The position numbers were made by a program, and so were the translations under genes. 64,000 nt of DNA from Nitrospinae bacterium AH_259_B05_G02_I21. Its GTDB lineage: Bacteria; JADFOP01. Shown here piece by piece: positions 9,675 through 17,650 of the stretch; position 1 is the first letter of the stretch; every line of letters starts with the position of its first letter. A model generated the notes under the pieces. That model was not told where the DNA came from. It ran no database searches and was given only the letters and a program-made list of their open reading frames with translations. The stretch covers positions 17,319 through 81,318 of the forward strand of contig JALLOF010000006.1 of the NCBI GenBank assembly GCA_027717595.1, written 5' to 3'.

Positions 9675-9761
9675 TCCCTCCCTGAGCGTTGTCAGCGCTC
9701 TTCTCCCTGTGGTAGCATCCCCGCAAGGACGAAGATCCGGATAAAAGTGGAGCGGAACGTT

Positions 9762-11123
9762 ATGGCGATGCCTCTTGTGGCCATCGTGGGACGTCCAAAC
9801 GTAGGGAAATCAACCCTTTTCAACCGCCTCCTCGGAGGTCGAAAAGCGATTGTCGTCGACACCCCCGGTGCGACCCGCGACCGCAACTATGGCGAAGCCA
9901 CCTGGAGGGGCCGTGCATTCACGGTCGTCGATACGGGGGGCTTTGAACCGCTGGTCACCGAGGGGATTGCTGTCGATGTGCGCGAGCAGGCCAGCCTTGC
10001 GGTTGAGGAAGCGGACCTTACCCTTCTCTTGCTGGATGGGCAGGGCGGCTTGACGCCCGATGACAAAGAGCTTGTCGAGCTGCTGCGCCGATGGGACCAG
10101 CCTCTGGTCATCGCCGTCAATAAGATTGACGACCAGCGGCACGAAGAGAGGCTCTATGAGTTCTACGCCTTAGGGATAGAGCCCCTGTATCCTATCAGCG
10201 CCGAACACGGCCGGGGCCTGGGGGAGCTCCTCGACGCGCTCATCGACCAGGTGCCCAAGGCCGCCGCCGAGGACACCTCGGAGGAGCCGCTCATTCGGTT
10301 TGCGGTAATCGGGCGGCCGAACGTAGGGAAATCGTCGCTCGTCAACAAGATCCTCGGTATGGAACGCACCCTGGTGAGTGAGACACCCGGAACCACCCGG
10401 GATGCGATCGACACGGCCTTCCTCTTTGACGACCAGCCCTTCGTCGCCATCGATACGGCCGGCATCCGCCGCAAGGCAAGGGTGAAGGAACGGGTGGAAG
10501 CCTACAGCGTCCTCAGAGCATTGAAGAGCCTCGGGCGGTGCGATGTGGCGTGTCTGGTGCTGGATGGCACCGAGAGGGTGATGGAGCAGGACGCCCGGAT
10601 TGCCGGCTACACCGAAGAGGCGGGCCGGGGGCTCGTGTTGGTCGTCAATAAGTGGGACCTGGTCGAGAAAGACACCTCCACCACCGGCCAGTGGGTCAAG
10701 AACATCCGCGACGAGATGCCCTTTGTGGCCTACGCGCCGGTGCTCTTCATATCGGCCCTCACCGGGCATCGCCTCCACCGGCTCCTGCCCGCGGTGGAGG
10801 CCGTGGCCTCCCAGCATAGAAGGCGCATCCCGACGAGCGAGCTGAACGTCTGCATTGAAAAGGCCTGGAACCACCACCATCCACCTCAATTTCGGAGCCA
10901 GCCGGTCAAGGCCTACTACGCCGCCCAAGTCCGAATTAGTCCTCCCACCTTCGCCCTGGTGGTCAACCATCCTAAAGGGGTGACCACGTCGTACCGACGG
11001 TATCTGCTGAACCGGATTCGCGATGCCTTCGGGTTTGAGGGAACGCCCCTGAAGATGCGATTTCGACAACGCCGCCGCAGGGGCCGTCGGCCCACCGCGC
11101 CCCAGAGCCACCAGGCCGGGTAG
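9762..11123 (+). CDS. der: Ribosome biogenesis GTPase Der (EngA)
   Basis: A 453-residue tandem GTPase needed for 50S subunit assembly. The first G domain has GRPNVGKST, DTPGATRD, DTGGFE and NKID; the second has GRPNVGKSS, ETPGTTRDAID, DTAGIRRKA and NKWD. A KH-like domain and a basic tail rich in arginine follow. The frame is open from a GTG at 9747, but ATG 9762 has GGAG at a good distance and gives the usual MAMPLVAIVGRPN start. It appears to be the last gene before an accessory region. Confidence 0.96.
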   Translation: MAMPLVAIVGRPNVGKSTLFNRLLGGRKAIVVDTPGATRDRNYGEATWRGRAFTVVDTGGFEPLVTEGIAVDVREQASLAVEEADLTLLLLDGQGGLTPDDKELVELLRRWDQPLVIAVNKIDDQRHEERLYEFYALGIEPLYPISAEHGRGLGELLDALIDQVPKAAAEDTSEEPLIRFAVIGRPNVGKSSLVNKILGMERTLVSETPGTTRDAIDTAFLFDDQPFVAIDTAGIRRKARVKERVEAYSVLRALKSLGRCDVACLVLDGTERVMEQDARIAGYTEEAGRGLVLVVNKWDLVEKDTSTTGQWVKNIRDEMPFVAYAPVLFISALTGHRLHRLLPAVEAVASQHRRRIPTSELNVCIEKAWNHHHPPQFRSQPVKAYYAAQVRISPPTFALVVNHPKGVTTSYRRYLLNRIRDAFGFEGTPLKMRFRQRRRRGRRPTAPQSHQAG

Positions 11124-11329
11124 TATCCTAATTTGAACTGAACACCCACCCGCCTGGAGCTTTCACGACGATGTCCCTAGCGTCGCCCGCCCGATGGGGT
11201 CCGCCTCAGGTCCGCCTTAGGCGGGTCCACTCGACATAGATAGCACACCGCAACACTGCCTGTCGTTTCGTACCTCTCTTACTTCGCGTATTGAAGGCGT
11301 CTCTCTTCGGCGGACTTCGATTTTGCACG

Positions 11330-11457
11330 TTAGACACTTTTAGACACTTTTGACACTTGTGTCTAATGTGTCTAATCCCCCATAACCTGTTGGATTTGCA
11401 GATATTGCTAGAGACTTAGAGTGTCTAAATGGTGTCTAAAAAACGGAAAGTGTCAAA
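11330..11457. repeat. Inverted array of TTAGACAC / GTGTCTAA motifs
   Basis: Three left-facing units (TTAGACACTT, TTAGACACTT, TTGACACTT) run into right-facing units (GTGTCTAATGTGTCTAA at 11359-11375, then GTGTCTAAA at about 11421 and 11432, and AGTGTCAAA at about 11449). The array is near-symmetric and could fold into alternative hairpins or bind a dimeric protein. The 14-mer GTGTCTAATGTGTC occurs again near 62255-62268, so this is a repeat family and not chance. Confidence 0.75.
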
Positions 11458-11823
11458 GAGTCCAGCAGGGACGGGGGGGAGGCCTCTCGTCGCGTACTTC
11501 GCTTTTTTCGCGAACTTCGCGAATGAGGGACAATTTTGTCTGCACGGGCTTCAAAGCAGGACGCTACTTTAAAACCCACACATACGGCTCATCCAATTCC
11601 CATTCGTCTTAAGCGGTGTGTGGGAGGTGAAAGCATAGTAGGACTTACCCCTGAAGGGCAATAACTGGTGAAATATGCCCCTTTCCCCTCCTACGCGAAA
11701 GTAACGATTTCCTGGGAGAGTCTTCCACCACATTTTGTGGTTGCAAAAAGGCCCTATAAGGTTCATATTTAAGTTAACTGCACCTCTCTAGTCCAAGCTA
11801 TCAGTGCAGCAGAAAGCCGTGAA

Positions 11824-11900
11824 GCTGACCGGGAGGGGGAAGGTCAGCAGCGCGGAGCGCGAGTCCGAGTTGCCCCGAAAGGGGGGAGCTCGGCTTTTTT
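11824..11900 (+). terminator. Structured element copy 1, ending in a terminator-like hairpin
   Basis: Three successive hairpins are visible: GCTGACC / GGTCAGC (11824-11848), GCGC-GGA-GCGC (11850-11860), and CCGAG / CTCGG (11865-11893) enclosing CCCC-GAAA-GGGG, followed by six T at 11895-11900. The last is a good rho-independent terminator. The 60 bases from 11842 are repeated with about three quarters identity at 12661-12720. The methyltransferase gene at 11962 begins about 60 bases downstream. It may be only a terminator or the expression platform of a leader RNA. Confidence 0.65.
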
Positions 11901-11961
11901 CATTTAAGATGGTCTTGCCACCATTAGGGCTCTGTCCCTGAACCGGAATCAAGGGCACATC

Positions 11962-12588
11962 GTGTCTGTTGTGACCCGGCCCAAGAGAGTTACCGTTCTG
12001 AAGCCTGGGCGACGGAGCAGGCCCCCTTCTCCAGGGGAGATGACCCTAGCTATCGAGCGTCTAGGAGCTTTCGCACCAACGCATCCAACGACCTGTATCT
12101 GCCTAGAACTTCTTGTCGGGGCTGCACGGTCGGGCTGTCTCAAGGGCACGTGGCTTGACGTGGGGAGCGGGTCGGGTGTGCTGGCCGTGGCCTGCGGACG
12201 CCTCGGTGCTGAGCGGGTCGTGGCCTGCGACATAGACCTCCGGGCCGCGAGGGCTACTGTGGCCAACGCCCGGACCAACGGGCAGGAAGGGCGCATCCAT
12301 ACCTTCTGCGGCTCCACCGGGGCCCTTAGAGGCTCCTTCGACGGCATTGTCGCCAATCTGCCGATAGATGTCCTTATGGCGATACGGCTGTCGTTCGTCT
12401 GGCTTCTCGCCCCCGGGGGGGTTCTCATCTTGAGTGGCTGCCGCGAGCCGGAGGGTGAGTGGTTGGCTTCTTCCCTCGCGCCCCAGGGGTTAGCCCTCCG
12501 TAAGGTCGTAACCCGGCATGAGACAGCAATAGAGCTCCCTCCCTCCGGAAGCTTCACCTGGGCCGGGCTTTGGCTAGAGCAATGCTAG
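11962..12588 (+). CDS. PrmA-like SAM-dependent methyltransferase, short
   Basis: A 208-residue class I methyltransferase. Motif I is LDVGSGSGVLAVACGRLGA, motif II CDIDLRAA, and motif IV FDGIVANLPID, with GGVLILSGCRE near the end. Together these resemble the catalytic half of PrmA (ribosomal protein L11 methyltransferase). The N-terminal substrate-recognition domain of PrmA is absent (208 against about 290 residues), so the substrate is unknown. The start is a GTG with a weak AAGGG upstream. It sits between two copies of the structured element and is unlinked to housekeeping genes, which suggests an acquired gene. Confidence 0.75.
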   Translation: MSVVTRPKRVTVLKPGRRSRPPSPGEMTLAIERLGAFAPTHPTTCICLELLVGAARSGCLKGTWLDVGSGSGVLAVACGRLGAERVVACDIDLRAARATVANARTNGQEGRIHTFCGSTGALRGSFDGIVANLPIDVLMAIRLSFVWLLAPGGVLILSGCREPEGEWLASSLAPQGLALRKVVTRHETAIELPPSGSFTWAGLWLEQC

Positions 12589-12660
12589 TGTGGTTGCCTG
12601 TATTCTGCGCACTCTTGACCACAAGTCCCAAATCCATTTTCGCCTTTAGGGCGGTGGGGG

Positions 12661-12720
12661 GGCCAGCGGCGCGGAGCTAGGAGCCGAGTTGCCCTGAGAG
12701 GAGTAGCTCGGCATTTTGTC
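12661..12720 (+). repeat. Structured element copy 2
   Basis: This 60-base stretch repeats 11842-11901 with about three quarters of bases identical and one single-base gap. The CCGAG / CTCGG stem is at 12684-12688 and 12707-12711, and a weaker T-rich tail (CATTTTGTC) follows. The stretch AGCGGCGCGGAGC and the core CCGAGTTGCCC are the best conserved parts. It ends 14 bases before the GTG of the AT-rich methyltransferase gene at 12735. Confidence 0.65.
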
Positions 12721-12734
12721 TTGGGCTTGTACCG

Positions 12735-13367
12735 GTGGGGAATTTATTAAAGAAGCCGTCAGATTTACATTCAATCGTACATTTGTATAAACGTTCTGCA
12801 ACAATATTCAAAAACAAATGTAAAAACGACCCATTGACCGCAGAATTTTTTTTCTCAGATTGTATAGCCCAATTGGAAAAAGCCCTTAAGATAACGCAAA
12901 CAACAAATGTGACATTCTTGGAATTAGGATGTGGAGTAGGATTGAATCCTGTGATTGCAAAAAAATATGGTTTAAGATCTTTCTATGGGGTTGATATTAA
13001 TATGAAGCTTATTGAAGAAGCCAAGAGAAATTTAGCGCTTGTTCTGGAAAGGGGCCTTCTTCCGAACGATAATCCTCCTGTTTACATGTGGGGTAATTTC
13101 TTCACGAAAGAACAATTAGAAATAATTCATAACGAAGTGAAAGATACTCCTTATCAACATTTAATCCTGGACAATCCATACCACGATTCTGATGCCTATG
13201 AGCAATTAGGGATTCGATTTGATTCTATCGACATATTTTATATGTATCCTTATTATAGAATGGATTTTGGTTTTAGCTATTTTTTACGATTCTTTAGAGA
13301 ACAAGCAAAGAAAAACGCCATTTTTCTTTTAAGAGACGGAAGGATTGAGATAAAAAGTGCTCAATAA
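12735..13367 (+). CDS. AT-rich class I methyltransferase-like protein
   Basis: A 210-residue protein with a SAM-binding motif FLELGCGVGLNP and an acidic motif II (YGVDIN). A later LILDNPYHDSDAY segment occupies the motif IV position, with an NPY reminiscent of N6-adenine and glutamine methyltransferases. No closer family is recognised. Base composition is far more AT-rich than anything nearby, with A/T-ending codons dominating, so recent transfer is very likely. The start is taken as GTG 12735, without a clear ribosome binding site. Two AT-rich hairpins follow the stop (13385-13399 and 13429-13447). Confidence 0.65.
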   Translation: MGNLLKKPSDLHSIVHLYKRSATIFKNKCKNDPLTAEFFFSDCIAQLEKALKITQTTNVTFLELGCGVGLNPVIAKKYGLRSFYGVDINMKLIEEAKRNLALVLERGLLPNDNPPVYMWGNFFTKEQLEIIHNEVKDTPYQHLILDNPYHDSDAYEQLGIRFDSIDIFYMYPYYRMDFGFSYFLRFFREQAKKNAIFLLRDGRIEIKSAQ

Positions 13368-13428
13368 AAGGTAGTCCAGTTTCGATAACACGATGTTATT
13401 GTAACTAGGCACCATCCCACCCGAGTAC

Positions 13429-13447
13429 CATATTTCGTTGAAATATG
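13429..13447 (+). other. Perfect inverted repeat after the AT-rich gene
   Basis: CATATTTC-GTT-GAAATATG is a perfect 8-bp stem with a 3-base loop, followed by CACTTTTT. It may be the terminator of the AT-rich methyltransferase transcript. A smaller hairpin ATAACA-CGA-TGTTAT lies at about 13385-13399. Confidence 0.5.
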
Positions 13448-13507
13448 CACTTTTTCCAGCTTATAGAGGAAGGTTTGAAGAGAGACGCTACCTCAGAGCG
13501 AGGCGCC

Positions 13508-13537
13508 TTGACAATGCTCTAGGCTGCATGGTACCTT
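13508..13537 (+). promoter_or_regulatory. Sigma-70-type promoter for the EF-G-like gene
   Basis: TTGACA at 13508-13513, an 18-base spacer, and TACCTT at 13532-13537 lie about 90 bases before the ATG at 13630. The -35 box is perfect; the -10 box is moderate. Confidence 0.5.
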
Positions 13538-13629
13538 AGTCCTTCTTTCCCAAACGCTTACACCTCTCCAGATCCAAGGGTGCCGAGCCGGCGGCTTTGA
13601 GCACCCGGCTCGAAGACGAGGAGGGGCCC

Positions 13630-15705
13630 ATGACAAAATTCAGCGTGGACCAGGTGCGAAACGTGGGGCTCGTCGGCCATGGGGGCGTGGGCAAAACCTC
13701 GCTCGCCGAAGCGATGCTCTTTGCGATGAAGGCGACCGATCGTCTCGGACGGGTGGATGCCGGCAACACGGTGATGGATTACGACGAGGATGAAGTGGAG
13801 CGGCAGATGAGCCTTGCCGCCTCCCTGGGTCACGGCACCTGGGGTAAACACAAGATCAACCTCGTCGACACCCCCGGGGCGGCCAGCTTCTTCGCGGAGA
13901 CCGAAGGAAGCATGCGAGTCATGGATGGCGTTGTCGTGGTCCTTAGCGCCACGGCGGGGATAGAGGTCCAGACGGAAAAGGCCTGGTCGATCGCCGACCG
14001 CTACGGGATTCCACGCTGCATCTTCGTCAATAAGATGGACCAGGAGGGCGCCGATTTCATAAAGGTCCTCGAACAGGTCCGAAGCGCATTCGCCCAGACC
14101 GTCGTGCCCCTATATCTGGCCTTGATGGAAGGCGAGCGGTTAGCCGGACTCGTCGATCTTCTAACGTTGAAGGCCCTGCGCCCAAGCAACGGCAAGCTCA
14201 ACGTCGAAGACCTCCCCGAGGACGCCCTTCCGCAAGCCGAGGAATGGCGAGATAAACTCATCGAGGCCGTTGCCGAAGTTGATGATGCGCTGCTCGAGCG
14301 CTATCTCGAGGGCGAGACCTTGAGCGAAGAGGAGCTGCTCAGGGCGCTTCGAACAGGAGTAACCGGGGGATCGGTCGTTCCCGTCCTGTGCGGAGTGGCT
14401 ACCGACCAGGTAGGCGTTGCGCCCCTTCTTGATTGTATAGTTCATAGTTTGCCTTCGCCCTCCGACCGAGGAGCGGTGATAGGCAATCTTCCTGCAAGCG
14501 AAGAGGAGGTCCGCCGCAAGCCGTTGCCCGAAGAGCCCCTCGCGGCACTGGTTTTCAAGACGATGGCCGACCCCTACGCCGGGCGCCTCACACTGTTTCG
14601 CGTCTATTCAGGGACGATGGACTCCGACGGCACCTACTATAACGCGTCCAAAGACGCCCGTGAGCGGGTCGGCCAGCTCTATACCCTTCAAGGCAAACAG
14701 CTTATCGCCGTCAAGCAGCTCGTAGCCGGGGATTTCGGGGTCGTCGCAAAACTCAAGGTCACCGCCACCAACGATACTCTCTCGGACGAGAAGGCCCCCA
14801 TCCTTCTGCCACCCATCACCTTTCCCGAGCCGGCCATCTCGTTCGCAATCATCCCGAAAGCCAAGGGAGATGAGGAGAAAATCTCCAGCGTCCTTGCCCG
14901 GATGATGGAAGAAGACCTGACCCTGCGCGTCAGCCGCGACCCACAAACCGGCGAGCTGGTCGTTTCAGGAAGAGGGCAGGTCCATGTTGAGGTCACCATG
15001 GCCCGGATGAAGAGCAAATTCGGCGTCCAGGTCGACCTCAAGCCCCCGCGCGTTCCATACAGGGAGACGATTCGCTCGGCCAGCAAGGCCCAAGGGCGCT
15101 ACAAGAAGCAGACCGGCGGCCGGGGCCAATACGGAGACATCTGGATCGAGATCGAACCCCTCCCACGGGGCGAGGGCTTCGAGTTCGTGAACAAAATCGT
15201 GGGGGGCGCCATCCCCAGACAGTACATTCCGGCTGTCGAGAAAGGCATCAGCGAGGCGATGGAAAGCGGCCCCCTGGCGGGCTATCCCATGGTGGACCTC
15301 AGGGTCAGGCTGTACGACGGCACGTATCATGATGTCGACTCCTCCGAGATGGCCTTTAAAATCGCCGGCAGCCTGGGATTTAAGAAGGGCTCCACCGAGT
15401 GCAATCCTGTTTTGCTGGAGCCGGTCATGACCATCGAAGTGATCGTCTCTGAAGAATTTATGGGAGACATCATCGGGGACCTCAACGCCAGGCGGGGCCG
15501 CGTCCTCGGGGTCGACTCCTTGGGCGCCCTCAATAAAATCCGCGCTCACGCCCCCCTGGCGGAGGTGCTGACCTATGCCTCAGCGCTCGATTCCATGACG
15601 GGCGGCAGGGGTGATTTCTCGATGGAGTTTTCCGATTACGAGGAGGTCCCAGCCCATCTCTCTGAACGCATCATCGCGGACGCACAAAAAGGTCAAGACG
15701 CATAG
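13630..15705 (+). CDS. Elongation factor G-like GTPase (FusA2 type)
   Basis: A 691-residue translation-GTPase paralogue with EF-G domain order. The P-loop is GHGGVGKTS and the NKMD base-recognition motif is present. Two catalytic signatures differ from true EF-G: switch I reads RQMSL where EF-G has RGITI, and DTPGAASF replaces DTPGHVDF, losing the histidine that activates water. These changes mark the EF-G-like family of uncertain function, and slow GTP hydrolysis is likely. ATG 13630 is chosen over an in-frame start at 13597 because GAGGAGGGG precedes it. The gene stands alone, away from str-operon genes. Confidence 0.9.
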   Translation: MTKFSVDQVRNVGLVGHGGVGKTSLAEAMLFAMKATDRLGRVDAGNTVMDYDEDEVERQMSLAASLGHGTWGKHKINLVDTPGAASFFAETEGSMRVMDGVVVVLSATAGIEVQTEKAWSIADRYGIPRCIFVNKMDQEGADFIKVLEQVRSAFAQTVVPLYLALMEGERLAGLVDLLTLKALRPSNGKLNVEDLPEDALPQAEEWRDKLIEAVAEVDDALLERYLEGETLSEEELLRALRTGVTGGSVVPVLCGVATDQVGVAPLLDCIVHSLPSPSDRGAVIGNLPASEEEVRRKPLPEEPLAALVFKTMADPYAGRLTLFRVYSGTMDSDGTYYNASKDARERVGQLYTLQGKQLIAVKQLVAGDFGVVAKLKVTATNDTLSDEKAPILLPPITFPEPAISFAIIPKAKGDEEKISSVLARMMEEDLTLRVSRDPQTGELVVSGRGQVHVEVTMARMKSKFGVQVDLKPPRVPYRETIRSASKAQGRYKKQTGGRGQYGDIWIEIEPLPRGEGFEFVNKIVGGAIPRQYIPAVEKGISEAMESGPLAGYPMVDLRVRLYDGTYHDVDSSEMAFKIAGSLGFKKGSTECNPVLLEPVMTIEVIVSEEFMGDIIGDLNARRGRVLGVDSLGALNKIRAHAPLAEVLTYASALDSMTGGRGDFSMEFSDYEEVPAHLSERIIADAQKGQDA

Positions 15706-15788
15706 ACGTCTACAATCAACATAATCAACATGATAGGGCAGGAAGAGAGGTAATATTTCAAGAGAGATTACTTAACTAACGATTTTAC

Positions 15789-15817
15789 TTGACGTATCCT
15801 CTCAGTTGGTTTAAATT
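15789..15817 (+). promoter_or_regulatory. Promoter upstream of the MerR-family gene
   Basis: TTGACG at 15789-15794, a 17-base spacer and TAAATT at 15812-15817. A perfect inverted repeat, AGGACAGG and CCTGTCCT, spans 15831-15857 just after the expected start point. It could be an operator or a leader hairpin. Confidence 0.55.
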
Positions 15818-15917
15818 GTTCCCGCCTTGTAGGACAGGGTGAAAGTACACCTGTCCTCTCATGATTTGCTAATTAAATCTATCTAAATAGACGCCTAATC
15901 CTTTTGGGGATGTTTGC

Positions 15918-16298
15918 GTGGCATTGGAGATACCAGAGAAGCTCTTCTTCAAGATTGGTGAAGTGGCCAATATCACGGGCGTCAAGCCGCATGTTCTCCG
16001 ATATTGGGAAAGCGAGTTTAAATTGCTCAAGCCGGTCAAGAGCGCAACAGGCCAGCGGGTCTATCAGAAGAAAGATGTTGAGAAGGTTTTCACAATCAAG
16101 AAGCTCCTCTATGAAGAAAAGTACACGATTGCAGGAGCCAAGCGACGACTCACGCGGGGCCCGAGGGAGGGGAAACCGCTAGCAGGAAAGGACGAGAAAC
16201 AGCTCCCCTTGGGGTTCGACCGGGAGGAGCTGCTTTCCCTGTTGGGTGATCTGAAAAAAGAACTCCGATCCATCGTCGATATCTTGAAAGATGCTTGA
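15918..16298 (+). CDS. MerR-family transcriptional regulator
   Basis: A 126-residue regulator with an N-terminal winged helix-turn-helix ([22 protein letters not shown]) that matches the MerR/CueR fold, then a short coiled region and a C-terminal helix ending [17 protein letters not shown]. No metal-binding cysteines are visible. It starts with GTG 15918 behind GGGGA. In Geobacter-like genomes a similar gene follows ihfA and precedes tRNA-Pro and surE; here an EF-G-like gene takes the ihfA place. Confidence 0.88.
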   Translation: MALEIPEKLFFKIGEVANITGVKPHVLRYWESEFKLLKPVKSATGQRVYQKKDVEKVFTIKKLLYEEKYTIAGAKRRLTRGPREGKPLAGKDEKQLPLGFDREELLSLLGDLKKELRSIVDILKDA

Positions 16299-16597
16299 TC
16301 GCTGAGCGAGGGGCCCTTGCTCCGGTATCGCCATGTATATCCACATCCTTCCAAGTTCAACTTTTCTAAGGCAATAAAGAGAACAACCGCAGCGGGAGCT
16401 ATTCGTACCAATTCACCAAAAAGATACAGAAGGTCGAGGCCGAGCATCCTTGCGCCTCTCGCCTTGATACGTTGACGCGAAAATGCCTCTATGTTAGGTT
16501 TATTTCACGGAAGTGAGCCTTCCCGTTTCCATCTGGTTGGGGCCGAACGGAAGATCGCAGGCAATCAGTCTCCACAAGCAGGACTTGAACACATGGT

Positions 16598-16674
16598 CGG
16601 GACGTGGCGCAGCCTGGTAGCGCACCTGAATGGGGTTCAGGGGGTCGCCGGTTCGAATCCGGCCGTCCCGACCA
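16598..16674 (+). tRNA. tRNA-Pro(GGG)
   Basis: Acceptor arms CGGGACG / CGTCCCG, a D arm with GCGCAGCCTGGTAGCGC, an anticodon stem CCTGA / TCAGG with loop ATGGGGT (anticodon GGG, reads CCC/CCU), the T loop TTCGAAT, and an encoded CCA end. The body is almost the same as the second tRNA-Pro at 18453. Confidence 0.95.
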
Positions 16675-16715
16675 AGTGCACTTATCGTAAGTCCTTGATT
16701 TCGGATGCAGGGGAG

Positions 16716-16817
16716 CCCGGCACACGGTGAGGCCGAGAGGGCCGGGGAGGCGATGCCGCTTGTGAGCGCCGGCCGCCTCATGCGGGGAGACCTGCCTTTG
16801 GCAGGTCTTTTCTTTTC
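16716..16817 (+). terminator. Structured leader ending in a terminator just before surE
   Basis: Stems CCCGGC (16716-16721) with GCCGGG (16741-16746), and GAGGCG (about 16746) with CGCCTC (about 16774), precede a strong terminator hairpin AGACCTGCC-TTT-GGCAGGTCT at 16788-16808 followed by TTTCTTTT. The surE GTG is only 13 bases after the T-rich tail and its GAGGG ribosome site lies in between. It may simply end the tRNA-Pro transcript. The spacing is also what an attenuator or riboswitch platform would have. Confidence 0.6.
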
Positions 16818-16829
16818 GAGGGTTCCAGC

Positions 16830-17588
16830 GTGACAGCACCACGCATTCTGATTTCCAACGACGACGGCATCTTCTCGGAGGGCATCCGCGCCCTGGTCGA
16901 GGCGCTGGACTCGTTGGGTGAGGTCTGGGTCGTCGCGCCGGACCGAGAGCGATCCGGCTCCGGACACTCCCTCACCCTTCAACACCCCCTCCGTGTGGAT
17001 AAGGTGCAGGAGCGGTGGTACGCGGTAGACGGCACCCCCACCGACTGCATCTATCTCGCCATTAACGGAATTTTCAAGGGAGAGCCCCCCTCCATCATCG
17101 TAAGCGGGATCAACAAGGGGGCCAACCTCGGCGAAGACATCACCTATTCCGGCACGGTATGTGCCGCGATGGAGGGGACCATTTTGGGGACGCCGTCCAT
17201 GGCGGTGAGTCTCGTCGCAAGCAGCGTGTACCAGTTCGATACGGCGGCCCGCGTCAGCCGCATGCTGGCTGAAGTCCTTCTCGCGCGGGGACTGCCGGAG
17301 GACACCTTCCTCAATATCAATGTACCCTCCGTGGCATGGGACGAGCTGGAAGGGATTATGATCACTCGCCAGGGCAAGCGCATCTACGCCAACACGGTGG
17401 AGGAGAAGGTCGATCCACGGGGGCGGTCCTACTACTGGATTGGGGGAAAAGAGCGTGGATGGCACGAGCTCGAAAACTCCGATCTCTACGCCGTAGCCAA
17501 CAACAGTGTCTCCATTACCCCGCTTCATTTGGACCTGACGGCCTACGACGCCCAGGCGTATCTTACTGAATGGAATCTGAAGCTCTGA
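16830..17588 (+). CDS. surE: 5'/3'-nucleotidase SurE
   Basis: A 252-residue metal-dependent nucleoside-monophosphate phosphatase linked to stress survival. The metal site is formed by D11-D12 in ILISNDDG, with RERSGSGHSLT and VSGINKGANLGEDITYSGTV as further family blocks. The GTG start at 16830 has GAGGG upstream. The next gene is pcm, protein repair methyltransferase, the classic stationary-phase pair. The frame overlaps the extended open frame of pcm, but not its likely start. Confidence 0.96.
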   Translation: MTAPRILISNDDGIFSEGIRALVEALDSLGEVWVVAPDRERSGSGHSLTLQHPLRVDKVQERWYAVDGTPTDCIYLAINGIFKGEPPSIIVSGINKGANLGEDITYSGTVCAAMEGTILGTPSMAVSLVASSVYQFDTAARVSRMLAEVLLARGLPEDTFLNINVPSVAWDELEGIMITRQGKRIYANTVEEKVDPRGRSYYWIGGKERGWHELENSDLYAVANNSVSITPLHLDLTAYDAQAYLTEWNLKL

Positions 17589-17650
17589 GACCTAATCGGC
17601 CCGGCAATCGAGCGGCATCGGCCTCGAGAAGACGGCCCGGGGGGAATTCG

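Larger units (their letters stand above)
11124..11961. other. 838-base gene-poor spacer
   Basis: No supported gene. It holds a palindrome CCGCCTTAGGCGG at 11212-11224 with a partial neighbour (GTCCGCCTCAGG), the inverted GTGTCTAA array at 11330-11457, and the first copy of a structured element at 11824-11900. The short open frames at 11421-11612 (+) and 11569-11766 (-) have no recognisable family or start signals. This looks like the left part of an accessory region between der and the EF-G-like gene. Confidence 0.6.

Noticed and set aside
11571..11600. GAGCCGTATG on the minus strand, like the start of group II intron domain V
   Set aside because: The matching 3' half of domain V and any reverse transcriptase are absent.
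11421..11766. Short open frames of 63 and 65 codons in the der spacer
   Set aside because: No ribosome site, no family pattern, and they overlap repeat sequence.
12690..12705. CCCTGAGAGG in element copy 2 resembles a PyrR or TPP motif
   Set aside because: Copy 1 reads CCCCGAAAGG at the same place and no other part of either motif is present.
11824..12720. Integron attC sites flanking single-gene cassettes
   Set aside because: The two elements lack the paired RYYYAAC and GTTRRRY core sites, and no integron integrase is present.
16720..16810. GGGGAGACCTGCC resembles the end of a cobalamin riboswitch
   Set aside because: The B12-box and the conserved core motifs of that class are missing. The similarity is limited to the terminator stem.
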